This document shows positions 47,030-56,151 of a stretch of 64,000 nucleotides of DNA, piece after piece. The DNA is from Variovorax paradoxus (lineage in GTDB: Bacteria > Pseudomonadota > Gammaproteobacteria > Burkholderiales > Burkholderiaceae_C). The stretch spans positions 3,410,001 through 3,474,000 of the forward strand of contig NZ_JAUSXG010000001.1 of the NCBI RefSeq assembly GCF_030815855.1. The letters are read 5' to 3'. The position numbers were made by a program, and so were the translations under genes. Under the pieces are notes generated by a model that saw only the letters and a program-made list of their open reading frames with translations, was not told where the DNA came from and did not search any database. Numbering within the stretch: position 1 is the first letter of the stretch; every line of letters starts with the position of its first letter.

Positions 47030-47470
47030 TTACTGCTCTTCAGGCCAGTCGCGAATGTAGGCCTTGAGCATCTTGTTCTCGAAGTTCTGGCTGTCCACCA
47101 CGGCCTTGGCCACGTCGTAGAAGCTGATCACGCCCATCAGCATGCGCTTGTCCATCACGGGCATGTAGCGCGCGTGGCGCTCCAGCATGATGCGGCGGAT
47201 TTCATCGAGTTCGGTTTCGAGCGTGCAGGTCACGGGCGCGTCGTCCATGGCCTTGCGCACGAGCGTGCCGCCCACCTGGCCGCCGTTGGCGACCAGGGCC
47301 AGGATCACTTCCCTGAAGGTGAGCATGCCGACCAGATCGCCGTGTTCCATGACCACCAGGGAGCCGATGTCCTTTTCCGCCATGGTATTGACTGCTTCGG
47401 CCAGCAGGTCGTCAGGCGTGATGGTGAAGAGCGTACTGCCCTTGACGCGAAGGATGTCGCTGACTTTCAT
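47030..47470 (-). CDS. CBS-domain protein
   Basis: Protein of 146 residues formed of two CBS repeats (about 5-62 and 72-128) and nothing else. Each has the DIGSLVVM and MLTFREVI pattern; such pairs bind adenosine nucleotides and often act as energy sensors. AGGAG precedes the ATG at 47470. It is divergent from metY, 156 bp away. Partner protein unknown. Confidence 0.9.
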   Translation of the reverse strand: MKVSDILRVKGSTLFTITPDDLLAEAVNTMAEKDIGSLVVMEHGDLVGMLTFREVILALVANGGQVGGTLVRKAMDDAPVTCTLETELDEIRRIMLERHARYMPVMDKRMLMGVISFYDVAKAVVDSQNFENKMLKAYIRDWPEEQ

Positions 47471-47626
47471 CGTGTGCTCCTCTCGGAAATCGTTCTCGGC
47501 GGCGTGCCGAAATTGAATATAGCCCACAATCGGCGCCGACTCCCCGACGCCCATGATGCACCCATGACGCGCGCGCATGATCAGCAGACGTAACGGGGCA
47601 TTGCGAACGAACCCAGAAAGGCCTTC

Positions 47627-48937
47627 ATGCCCGGCTATTCCGACCCCGGATTCGACACCCTGGCGCTGCACGCCGGCGCCGCGCCCGACCCCGCCACCGG
47701 CGCGCGGGCGGTGCCGATCCATCTCACCACTTCCTTCGTTTTCGAGTCGAGCGACCATGCAGCCGCGCTCTTCAATCTCGAACGCGCGGGCCATGTCTAC
47801 TCGCGCATCAGCAATCCGACCAATGCGGTGCTCGAGCAGCGCGTTTCGGCGCTCGAAGGCGGCATTGGCGCCATCGCCACCGCCAGCGGCCAGGCCGCAC
47901 TGCATCTGTCGATCGCCACGCTCATGGGCGCAGGCTCCCATATCGTGGCGAGCACCGCGCTCTACGGCGGTTCGCAGAACCTGCTGCATTACACGATGCG
48001 CCGCTTCGGCATCGAAACCACCTTCGTGAAGCCCGGCGACCTGGACGGCTGGCGCGCCGCGGTCCGGCCCGAAACCAAGCTGCTGTTCGGCGAAACCGTG
48101 GGCAACCCCGGCCTCGACGTGCTCGACATTCCGGCGGTGAGCGACATCGCCCACGAAGCCGGCGTCCCGCTGTTGGTCGACTCCACGCTCACCTCGCCCT
48201 ACCTGATCAAGCCCTTCGACTGGGGCGCCGACCTGGTCTATCACTCGGCCACCAAGTTTCTCTCGGGGCATGGCACCGTGATCGGCGGCGTGGTGGTCGA
48301 CGGCGGCAGTTTCGACTGGGAAAGGTCGGGCAAGTTCGCCGAGCTCACCCAGGCCTACGACGGCTTCCACAACATGGTCTTCAGCGAAGAAAGCACGGTC
48401 GGCGCGTTCCTGCTGCGCGCCCGGCGCGAAGGCCTGCGCGACTTCGGTGCCTCGATGAGCCCGCACACTGCCTGGCTGATATTGCAAGGCATCGAAACGC
48501 TGCCGCTGCGCATGGAACGCCACATCGACAACACGCAGAAGGTGGTCGAGTTCCTTGCGAGCCACCCTTTCGTGTCGCGAGTCGGCCATCCGCTGATCGA
48601 ATCGCATGCCAGCCATGCGCTGGCGCAGAAACTGTTGCGCCACGGCGCGCGCGGCGCCGGTGCCGTGTTCAGCTTCGACATCAAGGGCAGCCGCGCACAG
48701 GGCAAGGCCTTCATCGAAGCACTGAAGCTCTTCAGCCATCTGGCCAATGTGGGCGACTGCCGCAGCCTGGTGATCCATCCGGCCAGCACCACGCACTTCC
48801 GCATGACCGACGAGGCGCTGGCGGGTGCGGGCATTTCGCAGGGGACGATCCGGCTTTCCATCGGCCTCGAAGATCCGGCCGATCTGATCGACGACCTGAA
48901 GCGTGCGTTGAAGGCTGCGGAAAAGGCGGGGGGTTAA
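47627..48937 (+). CDS. metY: O-acetylhomoserine aminocarboxypropyltransferase (homocysteine synthase)
   Basis: Cys/Met-metabolism PLP enzyme of 436 residues. The PLP Lys is in HSATKFLSGHGTVIGG near residue 211; the start GFDTLALHAGAAPDPATGARAVPIHLTTSFVF and length favour the sulfhydrylase that adds sulfide to O-acetylhomoserine over cystathionine synthases. An O-succinylhomoserine enzyme is possible. Cytoplasmic. Confidence 0.9.
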   Translation: MPGYSDPGFDTLALHAGAAPDPATGARAVPIHLTTSFVFESSDHAAALFNLERAGHVYSRISNPTNAVLEQRVSALEGGIGAIATASGQAALHLSIATLMGAGSHIVASTALYGGSQNLLHYTMRRFGIETTFVKPGDLDGWRAAVRPETKLLFGETVGNPGLDVLDIPAVSDIAHEAGVPLLVDSTLTSPYLIKPFDWGADLVYHSATKFLSGHGTVIGGVVVDGGSFDWERSGKFAELTQAYDGFHNMVFSEESTVGAFLLRARREGLRDFGASMSPHTAWLILQGIETLPLRMERHIDNTQKVVEFLASHPFVSRVGHPLIESHASHALAQKLLRHGARGAGAVFSFDIKGSRAQGKAFIEALKLFSHLANVGDCRSLVIHPASTTHFRMTDEALAGAGISQGTIRLSIGLEDPADLIDDLKRALKAAEKAGG

Positions 48938-49273
48938 GGATGCTTTGTGTTCGTGTTCAGCGCTCTGGGGTTCGTTCGGGTCGCGCACCCGCCGACGGGG
49001 TACCTTGCTCCGCGAATGTCCTCCGGCCTGCGGCCTCCCCCTTGATTTCGCTGCGCAAGGCACCCCATCAGCGGGAGCGTGATTCAGAGCAGTCGTTGAT
49101 CAGCCAGCACAAGCGCAACGCCCGGTGTGCACAGGGCATCGGGTGCTCCCCGCAGCGAAATCAAGGAGGAGGCGAAGCCGGGGGACATTCGCGGAGGGGA
49201 GTACCCGGTGGCCTGTGCACGCGCCCCGAACAAGACGACGCGCAACCCGCAACACAACGGTAAAGCAACTGAC
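48938..49273. other. 336-bp gene-free region filled by an inverted repeat
   Basis: The gap between metY and the hydrolase contains no convincing gene; small open frames run through the repeat without a ribosome binding site. It is almost entirely taken up by the inverted repeat at 48974-49231. Confidence 0.75.
48974..49231. repeat. Large imperfect inverted repeat (about 92-bp arms)
   Basis: The left arm 48974-49066 and right arm 49141-49231 are reverse complements with scattered mismatches: GTTCGGG with CCCGAAC, CGCGAATGTCC with GGACATTCGCG, and CTTGATTTCGCTGCG with CGCAGCGAAATCAAG. The loop is about 74 bp. No transposase frame is present, so it resembles a MITE-like or intergenic mosaic element. 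Its RNA could form a long hairpin between metY and the hydrolase. Confidence 0.8.
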
Positions 49274-50086
49274 ATGAACTACACCGTCAACGGCCACGCC
49301 ACCTACTGCTACACCGGCGGCAAGACCTTCGATGCAAGCAAGCCGACCGTGGTGTTCATCCACGGCGTGCTCAACGACCACAGCGTGTGGATCTTGCAAA
49401 GCCGCTGGTTCGCCAACCATGGTTGGAATGTGCTGGCAATCGACCTGCCCGGCCACTGCAAGAGCGAAGGCTCGCCGCCCGTGAGCGTGGAAGAAGCGGC
49501 GCAATTCGTGCTTGCGCTGCTCGACGCGGCCGGCGTGCAGAAGGCCGCACTGGTGGGCCACAGCTTCGGCTCGTTGATCGCCCTCGAAGCCGCTTCTCGC
49601 GCGCCCGAGCGGGTGACCCATCTGGCGCTGGTCGGCACGGCCTACCCGATGGTGGTGTCGCCCGCGCTGCTCGACGGCGCGCTCAACGATCCGCAGCGCG
49701 CCATCGCCATGGTCAACACCTTCTCGCATTCGCTGCTGGCGCCGCCGCCCTCCTCGCTCGGCCCCGGCACCTGGCTCTACGGCAGCTCGCGTGCGCTGAT
49801 GCGCCGCGTGCTTGCGAGCAACCGCGACGCCAACGTGTTCCACATCGGCTTCAAGGCCTGCAACGACTACGCGAACGGCGAGAACGCCATCGAAGCCGTG
49901 CAGTGCCCCGTGCTGTTCCTGCTCGGCGATGCCGACCAGATGACGCCGCCGCGTGCCACAAAAGCGCTCGTCGCGAAGGCGAAGCAAGCCAAGGTCATCA
50001 CCGTGCATGCGGGCCACGCGCTGATGAGCGAGGCGCCCGACGAAGTGCTGTTCGCGCTGCGCGACTTCGTCGGCGCGCCGGCCTGA
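49274..50086 (+). CDS. Alpha/beta fold hydrolase
   Basis: Hydrolase of 270 residues. Oxyanion region FIHGVLNDHSVW near residue 29, Ser nucleophile in VGHSFGS near residue 95, Asp in LGDADQMTPP and His in HAGHALMSEAP. It resembles the general esterase/C-C hydrolase group with no further specificity. It begins 42 bp after the large inverted repeat and converges with a Bug gene. Confidence 0.85.
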   Translation: MNYTVNGHATYCYTGGKTFDASKPTVVFIHGVLNDHSVWILQSRWFANHGWNVLAIDLPGHCKSEGSPPVSVEEAAQFVLALLDAAGVQKAALVGHSFGSLIALEAASRAPERVTHLALVGTAYPMVVSPALLDGALNDPQRAIAMVNTFSHSLLAPPPSSLGPGTWLYGSSRALMRRVLASNRDANVFHIGFKACNDYANGENAIEAVQCPVLFLLGDADQMTPPRATKALVAKAKQAKVITVHAGHALMSEAPDEVLFALRDFVGAPA

Positions 50087-50102
50087 GCCAACCGCTCGCT
50101 CG

Positions 50103-51092
50103 TTATTCCGGCGCGATGCCGGTGCGGTGGGCCAGCGCGCGGTAGCGGGCAATCTCGCCCTCCATCTGGCTGCGGAATGCCGCCGCGCCGATGACGACCG
50201 GCTCCATGCCCTGCGCGCGCAGCTGCGCCTGCAAGGCCGGACTGCCCATCTTCGCCGTGACCGCGCGTGCCAGCTTCTCGAGCACCGGTGCCGGCGTGCG
50301 TGCCGGCGCGGCAAAGCCGTACCAGGCATCGAAGGTGGCGTCGGGCAGCCCCTGCTCGGCCAGGGTGCGCACCTCGGGCAGCATGCTGGAGCGCGCCGCG
50401 CCCACGATGCCCAGCGCGCGCAGCTTGCCCGAGCGCACATGCGGCGCCACGGCGGCCACGGTGTCGAGGCCGATCTCGATCTCTCCGCCGATCACCGCCA
50501 TCGAGCCCTGGCTGCTGCCTTTGTATGGAATGTCCTGCAGCTGGATGCCCGCGGCCAGCGCAAACAGCTCGCCCGCGAGGTGCGGCCCCGAGCCCGACCC
50601 GAAGGTGGCGTAGCGGATGCTCTTCGGCTTGGCCTTGGCGGCGGCGACCAGCTCGGGCAATGAGCGCCACGGTGTGCCGGCGCCCACCACCAGCACCAGC
50701 GGCGTGCGCGCGACGATGGCAATCGGCGCGAGATCGCGCACCGGGTCATAGGGCAGCTTTGCGCGCAGTGCGGGGTTCACGCTGTAGCTGGTGGAGCCCG
50801 AGAGCAGCAGCGTGTAGCCGTCGGGCGCGGCCTTGGCGACCGCGTCGGTGCCGATGATCGTGGCAGCCCCGGGCTTGTTGTCGATGACCACCGGCTGGCC
50901 GAGCCGCTCCGACAAACCCTGCCCCATCGCCCGCGCGACGATGTCGGTGCCGCCGCCCGGCGGGAAAGGCACGACCAGCTTCACGGCCTTGTCGGGCCAG
51001 CTGTCCTGCGCGAGCGCGGGAACATGGAGCGCGAAGAATGCCGAAGCGCAAACAAGCAAGCCACGAAGGCGGGTAGCGAGAGCAGTTTTCAT
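50103..51092 (-). CDS. Bug/TctC-family periplasmic solute-binding protein
   Basis: Receptor of 329 residues with a signal peptide cleaved near PALAQ (residue 29). Motifs are [43 protein letters not shown] and [19 protein letters not shown]. It follows the M20 peptidase gene on the same strand by 19 bp, so the two are probably cotranscribed and the ligand may be an amide or peptide-like compound. Confidence 0.87.
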   Translation of the reverse strand: MKTALATRLRGLLVCASAFFALHVPALAQDSWPDKAVKLVVPFPPGGGTDIVARAMGQGLSERLGQPVVIDNKPGAATIIGTDAVAKAAPDGYTLLLSGSTSYSVNPALRAKLPYDPVRDLAPIAIVARTPLVLVVGAGTPWRSLPELVAAAKAKPKSIRYATFGSGSGPHLAGELFALAAGIQLQDIPYKGSSQGSMAVIGGEIEIGLDTVAAVAPHVRSGKLRALGIVGAARSSMLPEVRTLAEQGLPDATFDAWYGFAAPARTPAPVLEKLARAVTAKMGSPALQAQLRAQGMEPVVIGAAAFRSQMEGEIARYRALAHRTGIAPE

Positions 51093-51111
51093 GGTTCGTC
51101 CAGGAAGAAAG

Positions 51112-52542
51112 TCAGGAGAAGGAAATGGCCCGGGCGTGGGGTGTTTTTCCGGCTGCCCACGGCGCCAGGCCGGGCTCGCCGAGGTCCCAGTAGAGGCCCG
51201 CCATGATCTGCAGGCCTTCCCGCGCGAGCGGCGCCAGCAGGTGCTCGTTGGGTGCGTGCTGCGCGCAGGCGGGGTACGAATGCGGCACCCACAGCGTGGG
51301 CAGGTCCAGCAGGTCGGCAAAGACATCGTTGGGCAGCGAGCCCGCGAGATTGGGCAGCAGGTCGACGCGCTGGCCGCTGCTCTCTTCGATGGAGCGCCGG
51401 GCCCAGTCGACCCAGGGGTTCTCCACATCGAGCCGCGTGGCCGCGCCTTCCAGCGTGACCTGCACTTCCACATTGCCGAAGCCGTGCGCGTCGAGATGCG
51501 CGCGCACGATGGCCGCCAACTCGCGCCACGGCGTTCCGACCACGAAGCGCAGCTGGCAATGCGCCACCGCCTCGGGCGGAATCGCGTTCACCGGCCGCTG
51601 CGGCGACCCGGCACCGAGCGCCAGCACCTCGATGGTGTTCCACGCCACGAGCCGCTCGGCCGGGCTCAGGCCGGGCTCACCCCAGCCTTCGTCGAGCGCA
51701 GGATCGTCGGCGCCGCCGCCGATGGCGATGTCGGCCAGCGCCTCGCGCACGCCCTGCGGAATCGTCGGCGGGCGCAAGGCGTCGACCAGGATGCGCCCGC
51801 GCGCGTCCACCAGCGACGCCACGGCGTGGCTCAGCACCGTGGCCGGATTGGCGAGCACGCCGCCCCAGTTGCCCGAGTGATAGCCCCGGGCGCGGGCACG
51901 CAGCCGCAGGCTGAAGTTGACAGCACCGCGAGAGCCCAGGAACAGCGTGGGCCGCGCGGCGCTCACGCGCGGCCCGTCGCTGGCGATGAACAGATCGGCG
52001 CGCAGCTTGTCGCGCTGCTGCTCGCACACCGCATGCAGTCCCGGCGACGCGGCCTCTTCGCCGGTCTCGATGAGCCATGTGATGTTGTAGCCAAGGCGCC
52101 CATCCCGCGCGCGCAGTGCGGCCGCCAGTCCCCCGAGGGCGATGGTGTGCTGGCCCTTGTTGTCGGCCGTGCCGCGCCCGTACCAGCGGTCGCCGCGCAC
52201 GGTGAGCACCCATGGGCCGAGGCCGTCGTCCCACTGCGCGTCCTGCCCGCTCACCACATCGCCGTGGCCGTAGCTCAGCACGGTAGGCAATGCGGGGTCT
52301 TCGATGCGGCGCGCGATCAGGAAAGGCCCGCCGCCGGCCACGGGGTTCTCGATGATTTGGCACGCAAAACCCAGCGCGGCCAGCGGCGGCGCCAGTTCGT
52401 CGCGCAGGTAGGCGCCGAGCGCGGGCGTGGCGGCGCCGGTGTCGCTTTCGGTGCGAAAGGCGACGCGCCGCTGCAGGTCGGCAAAGAAGCCGCCATCGTC
52501 GAAATAAGCGGCGGCGGCGGCGAGGCTCTCGGTACGTTGCAT
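51112..52542 (-). CDS. M20-family metallopeptidase
   Basis: Protein of 476 residues of the M20 amidohydrolase/dipeptidase group. The metal-binding start is [10 protein letters not shown] (His and Asp), then RGTADNKGQ, then [10 protein letters not shown] with the catalytic Glu, and the lid (dimerisation) domain from about residue 200. The final zinc His is in HAPNEHLL near the end. No signal peptide. Likely cytoplasmic hydrolysis of an imported dipeptide, acylated amino acid or carbamoyl compound; divergent LysR gene is its probable regulator. Confidence 0.85.
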   Translation of the reverse strand: MQRTESLAAAAAYFDDGGFFADLQRRVAFRTESDTGAATPALGAYLRDELAPPLAALGFACQIIENPVAGGGPFLIARRIEDPALPTVLSYGHGDVVSGQDAQWDDGLGPWVLTVRGDRWYGRGTADNKGQHTIALGGLAAALRARDGRLGYNITWLIETGEEAASPGLHAVCEQQRDKLRADLFIASDGPRVSAARPTLFLGSRGAVNFSLRLRARARGYHSGNWGGVLANPATVLSHAVASLVDARGRILVDALRPPTIPQGVREALADIAIGGGADDPALDEGWGEPGLSPAERLVAWNTIEVLALGAGSPQRPVNAIPPEAVAHCQLRFVVGTPWRELAAIVRAHLDAHGFGNVEVQVTLEGAATRLDVENPWVDWARRSIEESSGQRVDLLPNLAGSLPNDVFADLLDLPTLWVPHSYPACAQHAPNEHLLAPLAREGLQIMAGLYWDLGEPGLAPWAAGKTPHARAISFS

Positions 52543-52624
52543 GAAGGGATTCCTGTTTCCGTGGGGTGCAGCAAGTACAAGGCCTGGCGGGCGATGCTTC
52601 CAGCATCGTTTTGGCAAGCTACCA

Positions 52625-52639
52625 TTGCCTTCAAGGCAA
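52625..52639. promoter_or_regulatory. LysR-type operator candidate
   Basis: TTGCCTT-C-AAGGCAA is a perfect 15-bp dyad that contains a T-N11-A box, as LysR proteins prefer. It ends 7 bp before the LysR ATG, in the 104-bp divergent gap to the M20 peptidase gene. A second hairpin GATGC/GCATC is about 20 bp to its left. Confidence 0.6.
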
Positions 52640-52646
52640 CACTTGC

Positions 52647-53597
52647 ATGGCCACGACACCACCGCTCCTCAGCATTCCGATGCGCCATTTCCTGGAAGTG
52701 GCGCGCAGCGGCTCGGTGAGCCAGGCCGCTGCGCGGCTGTTCGTGGCTTCGTCGGCGGTCAGCCGCCAGATCGCCAAGCTGGAAGACAGCCTAGGCACAT
52801 CCTTGTTCGAGCGCCACGCCCGGGGCATGGCGCTCACCGCGGCCGGCGAGCGGCTCGCGGCGCACTTGCGCAATGCGCAGCTCGACATCGAGCAGGTCAT
52901 CGAACAGGTGCGCGACCTCGGCGGCCGCAGCGCGCACCGCATCCGCATCGCGTGCACCGAAGGGTTCGCGGCGCACTTCATGCCGCAGCTCATGCGCAGC
53001 TTCGAGTCGACGCACCCGGGCACGCAGCTCGAACTCCATGTGGGCTCGCCCGACGGCGTGAGCGCACTGCTCGCGCGCGGCGAAGCCGACATTGCGCTGA
53101 AATACGTGGTGGCGCCGGAGCCCGGCCTGAAGATCGAGCACTCGGCCAATGCGCCGGTCTTTGCAGTGCTGCGACCGGACCATCCGCTGGCGCGGCAACG
53201 TGTGGTGTCGGTGGCGGACGCCGTGCGCTACCCGCTGGCGGTCGGCGACAAGGGCGTGACCGCGCGGCAGCTGTTCGACCAGGCGTGCAGCCTGCAGGGC
53301 CTGCAATACCGCGCGATCTTCGTCAGCAACTTTTCATCGGTACTGCTGCCGCTCTTGCGCACGCCGGACGTGATGCTTTCCGGTCACCTCACGGTCACTC
53401 ATCTCATCGATGCGGGCACGGTGGTGGCGCGCCCGTTCGCCGAAGCGCCGCTGCAGCAGCGGCAGTTGCAGGTGCTGGCGCTCGAAGGCCGCACGCTCAC
53501 GCCGCTGGCGCAAGAGTTCGTACGGCACATGGTGAACGCCATTGCCAGCGCAGGCCGGCGCAAGCTGGGCCGCGCGCGTTCCGGCGCGCCGCTGTAG
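52647..53597 (+). CDS. LysR-family transcriptional regulator
   Basis: Protein of 316 residues: winged helix (about 8-68, MRHFLEVARSGSVSQAAARLFVASSAVSRQIAKLEDSLGTSLFER) and a C-terminal effector-binding domain. It is divergent from the M20 peptidase/Bug unit and has a palindromic T-N11-A site just before its start, so it is probably autoregulated and controls that unit. It converges with the thioredoxin-like gene, two bases apart. Confidence 0.88.
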   Translation: MATTPPLLSIPMRHFLEVARSGSVSQAAARLFVASSAVSRQIAKLEDSLGTSLFERHARGMALTAAGERLAAHLRNAQLDIEQVIEQVRDLGGRSAHRIRIACTEGFAAHFMPQLMRSFESTHPGTQLELHVGSPDGVSALLARGEADIALKYVVAPEPGLKIEHSANAPVFAVLRPDHPLARQRVVSVADAVRYPLAVGDKGVTARQLFDQACSLQGLQYRAIFVSNFSSVLLPLLRTPDVMLSGHLTVTHLIDAGTVVARPFAEAPLQQRQLQVLALEGRTLTPLAQEFVRHMVNAIASAGRRKLGRARSGAPL

Positions 53598-53599
53598 TG

Positions 53600-53983
53600 T
53601 CAGACCGCGAAGTCGGCGGGACGCTTCTCCAGCACCGCCAACAGCAGGTCGACGTCGAGACTGGAAGGTTGCGGCGCCTGCAGCGCGCCGAGCATGCGCG
53701 AGAGCGTTTCGGCGTGCGGCAGCAGCGGGCCGAGAAAGCGGGTGCCGTCGGCACCGGCGATCAGCAGCGTCGGAAAGGTCTCGACATCGAACGCGTCGGC
53801 AATGTCGGCATGGTCTTCGATGTCGACCCAGGCGTAGCGGAACTGCGGATGCGCCCGCGCCACCTGCTCGAGCAGCGGCCGGTAGTCGCGGCAGGTGCCG
53901 CACCATTCGGCGCACAGGCACACGACCCAAGGCGCATCGCTGGCCGGCTCGGCGGAATCTGTAGCGGCGGGAAGGGCGCTCAA
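53600..53983 (-). CDS. Thioredoxin-fold protein
   Basis: Protein of 127 residues. The active site is AEWCGTCRDY (CxxC) near residue 30 with WVDIEDHADIADAFDVETFPTLLIAG after it; the cis-Pro is in FPTLL. No signal peptide or membrane anchor, so cytoplasmic. It may reduce proteins or act as a thioredoxin-like chaperone; partner unknown. Confidence 0.87.
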   Translation of the reverse strand: MSALPAATDSAEPASDAPWVVCLCAEWCGTCRDYRPLLEQVARAHPQFRYAWVDIEDHADIADAFDVETFPTLLIAGADGTRFLGPLLPHAETLSRMLGALQAPQPSSLDVDLLLAVLEKRPADFAV

Positions 53984-54084
53984 AGCGGATGCGGTGAAGG
54001 TGTGAATACGAAGCCGCAGTGGTGCGGCCGGAACGTCGTGGCTATTATGAACAAAGCGCCTCCGGCGCCCAGGAGACTCGCACG

Positions 54085-54423
54085 ATGAACACCACGACCG
54101 CCCCGGAATCTGCTGTCGATCCGCGACGTTTCAAGAGCTTTGCGGAGTTCTACCCGTTCTACCTGACCGAGCACGCCAACCGCACCTGCCGGCGCCTGCA
54201 TTTCGCGGGCTCGACCCTTTCGCTGCTGTGCCTGGCGGCGCTGGTGGTCACGCTGAATCCGCTTTGGCTCCTCGCCGGGCTGGTGGCGGGCTACGGCTTT
54301 GCCTGGGTCGGGCACTTCGGTTTCGAGAAGAACAAGCCGGCCTCGTTCAAGCGCCCGCTCTACAGCTTCATGGGCGATTGGGCGATGTACCGCGACATCT
54401 GGCTCGGCAAGGTCAAGATCTGA
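54085..54423 (+). CDS. Mpo1-like (DUF962) membrane protein
   Basis: Protein of 112 residues. FAEFYPFYLTEHANRTCRRLHFAGSTLSL and the WVGHFGFEKNKPASFKRPLYSFMGDWAMYRDI block with conserved His residues match DUF962; two hydrophobic segments lie at about 42-72. The yeast relative Mpo1 is a fatty-acid alpha-dioxygenase, so a lipid oxidation role is possible. AGGAGA precedes the ATG. Converges with yihY. Confidence 0.87.
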   Translation: MNTTTAPESAVDPRRFKSFAEFYPFYLTEHANRTCRRLHFAGSTLSLLCLAALVVTLNPLWLLAGLVAGYGFAWVGHFGFEKNKPASFKRPLYSFMGDWAMYRDIWLGKVKI

Positions 54424-54432
54424 CCGCCACTC

Positions 54433-55632
54433 CTAAATCAGGAGCACATCGCCCAGGCGCAGCGTGCGCAACGGGCCTTTTTGCCACAGGTCTTCGAGCG
54501 GCTCCGCCTGCGGCATCAGCAGTTCCTTGAGCAGCGGCTCGATGGGCGTGGACGGATCGGCCAGCAGCACATAGCGCGGATCCTCGTTGGCCGGCTCCTC
54601 GGCCAGCGGCGCGATCCAGTCGAGCACCACCAGCGTTTCGAGCACCGGCATGAGCTGCAAGGTGTCGACCCGCATGCGCGTGACGAGTTCGGTGGCTCCC
54701 ATGCCCTTGGCCGGAGTGGCCTGGGCACGCGCCAGATGCTGCAGCACCTCCATGGCCAGCTGCAGCGGCCATCCCGCCCGGCCGCCGCGGCGCGCCACGC
54801 CGGTGAGCAGGCTCGGCAGATAGGCCGCGATCACCGCGCCCGACAGCACGATGACCCAGGCCACGTAGATCCACACCAGCAGGATCGGCACCGTGGCAAA
54901 GGCGCCGTAGAGCACCGAATAGGTCGGCACCAGGCTCAGGTAGTAGCCCAGCACGCGCTTGGCGATTTCGATGGCCGCGGCCACGAAGATGCCGCCGGCC
55001 CACGCGTGCGACCAGCGCACATTGGTGTTCGGCACGTAGTGGTAGAGCGACGCCATGCCCCCCGCGAGCAGCACGAACTCGAAGCTGTCGAGGAACAGCT
55101 TGACGATGCTTCCGCCCACCACGTCGCGCGAGAAAGAAAACACATACGAGGTGGTCGACAGGCTCACCGCCAGGATCAGCGGACCGAGCGTGATGGTGGC
55201 CCAGTAGATCAGCACGCGCTGCGCAAGAGGCCGGGGCGAGCGCACGCGCCAGATGTTGTTGAGCGTCTTGTCGATGGTGAGGATCAGCGCGATGGCGGTG
55301 ATCAGCAGCACCGCCAGGCCCGCGATGCCGAGGCCCCCGGCCTTGCTCGAGAACTGGTTCAGGTAGCCCAGCACCTGGCGCGCGATGTTGTCCGGAATCA
55401 GGCTTTCGATGAGCCAGCGCTGTAGCCGCCCTTGCAGCTTGTCGAACATCGGGAACACGGTAAAAAGCGCCAGTGCCACCGTGAAGAACGGCACCATCGC
55501 AATGGTGGTGGTGAAGGTCAGGCTGCTGGCCGTCAGGCCGAGCCGGTCTTCGCGGAAGCGCTCGCCCAGCACCGCCGCGGTGTTGCCCCACGGAAAGCGT
55601 GAAAGATCCCTCCAGAGCTGACGACGATTCAT
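54433..55632 (-). CDS. yihY: YihY/UPF0761-family inner-membrane protein
   Basis: Protein of 399 residues with six predicted membrane segments (about 35-60, 100-122, 140-162, 182-204, 215-240, 248-275) followed by a cytoplasmic winged-helix-like tail of about 110 residues. LTFTTTIAMVPFFTVALALF and the SYVFSFSRDVVGGS region are typical. The family was once mislabelled ribonuclease BN. I start at the ATG at 55632; an ATG at 55644 is possible. Function unknown. Confidence 0.9.
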   Translation of the reverse strand: MNRRQLWRDLSRFPWGNTAAVLGERFREDRLGLTASSLTFTTTIAMVPFFTVALALFTVFPMFDKLQGRLQRWLIESLIPDNIARQVLGYLNQFSSKAGGLGIAGLAVLLITAIALILTIDKTLNNIWRVRSPRPLAQRVLIYWATITLGPLILAVSLSTTSYVFSFSRDVVGGSIVKLFLDSFEFVLLAGGMASLYHYVPNTNVRWSHAWAGGIFVAAAIEIAKRVLGYYLSLVPTYSVLYGAFATVPILLVWIYVAWVIVLSGAVIAAYLPSLLTGVARRGGRAGWPLQLAMEVLQHLARAQATPAKGMGATELVTRMRVDTLQLMPVLETLVVLDWIAPLAEEPANEDPRYVLLADPSTPIEPLLKELLMPQAEPLEDLWQKGPLRTLRLGDVLLI

Positions 55633-55654
55633 GGCCGGTATCATAAGAACCTGA

Positions 55655-55742
55655 ACCCTCCCCCCGTCTTCGCGCGCTTCGTGTCGCCCCGCCAGCCCTT
55701 CGAAAGGGCCGGTCCGGCGAAGCCGGTTCCGCGGTGTCCTCC
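55655..55742. repeat. Intergenic palindromic repeat, family 2, copy B
   Basis: Same order and orientation of blocks as the copy at 28972-29066: GTCTTCGCGC, CTTCGTGTCG, then GAAGCCGGTTCCGCGGTGT. The central CCCTTCGAAAGGG and the CCGGCGAAGCCGG parts fold back on themselves. It fills the gap between yihY and the DUF2069 gene. Confidence 0.7.
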
Positions 55743-55743
55743 T

Positions 55744-56151
55744 ATGAAAACCATCACGCCGCAAGCCTCTTCTTCCGTCCGCACCACCCGATGGCTTGCC
55801 GTGGGCAGCCTCGTCGGCCTGATCGTGCTGGGCCTGGCCTGGGAGCTGTGGCTGGCGCCGCTGCGGCCCGGCGGTTCGCTGCTGGCGCTGAAGGTGCTGC
55901 CGCTTGTCATTCCGCTCGCGGGGCTCTACAAGAACCGCATGTACACCTACCGCTGGGTCAGCCTGATGATCTGGCTTTACTTCACCGAGGGCGTGGTGCG
56001 CGCCTGGAGCGACACCAACGGCGTCGGCCAGGTGCTTGCGCTGGTCGAGGTGCTGCTCTGCCTCATGCTCTTCGCAGCCTGCGCCTGGCACGTGAGGCTG
56101 CGTCTGCGCAACGCCAAGGCTGCCCGTCAACTGGAGGCTTCGACCCAATGA
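55744..56151 (+). CDS. DUF2069 membrane protein
   Basis: Protein of 135 residues with four predicted membrane segments (about 17-38, 47-60, 68-85, 95-118). The pattern LKVLPLVIPLAGLYKNRMYTYRWVSLMIWLYFTEGVVRA is typical of DUF2069, small inner-membrane proteins of unknown role. Its stop overlaps the ATG of the FAD-linked dehydrogenase. Confidence 0.85.
   Translation: MKTITPQASSSVRTTRWLAVGSLVGLIVLGLAWELWLAPLRPGGSLLALKVLPLVIPLAGLYKNRMYTYRWVSLMIWLYFTEGVVRAWSDTNGVGQVLALVEVLLCLMLFAACAWHVRLRLRNAKAARQLEASTQ

Noticed and set aside
48940..49263. A 107-codon open frame in the metY-hydrolase gap
   Set aside because: It runs through both arms of the inverted repeat, has no ribosome binding site and no family resemblance.
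54433..55632. Annotation of the YihY protein as ribonuclease BN
   Set aside because: That label came from an early misassignment; the protein is a six-helix membrane protein without nuclease motifs.
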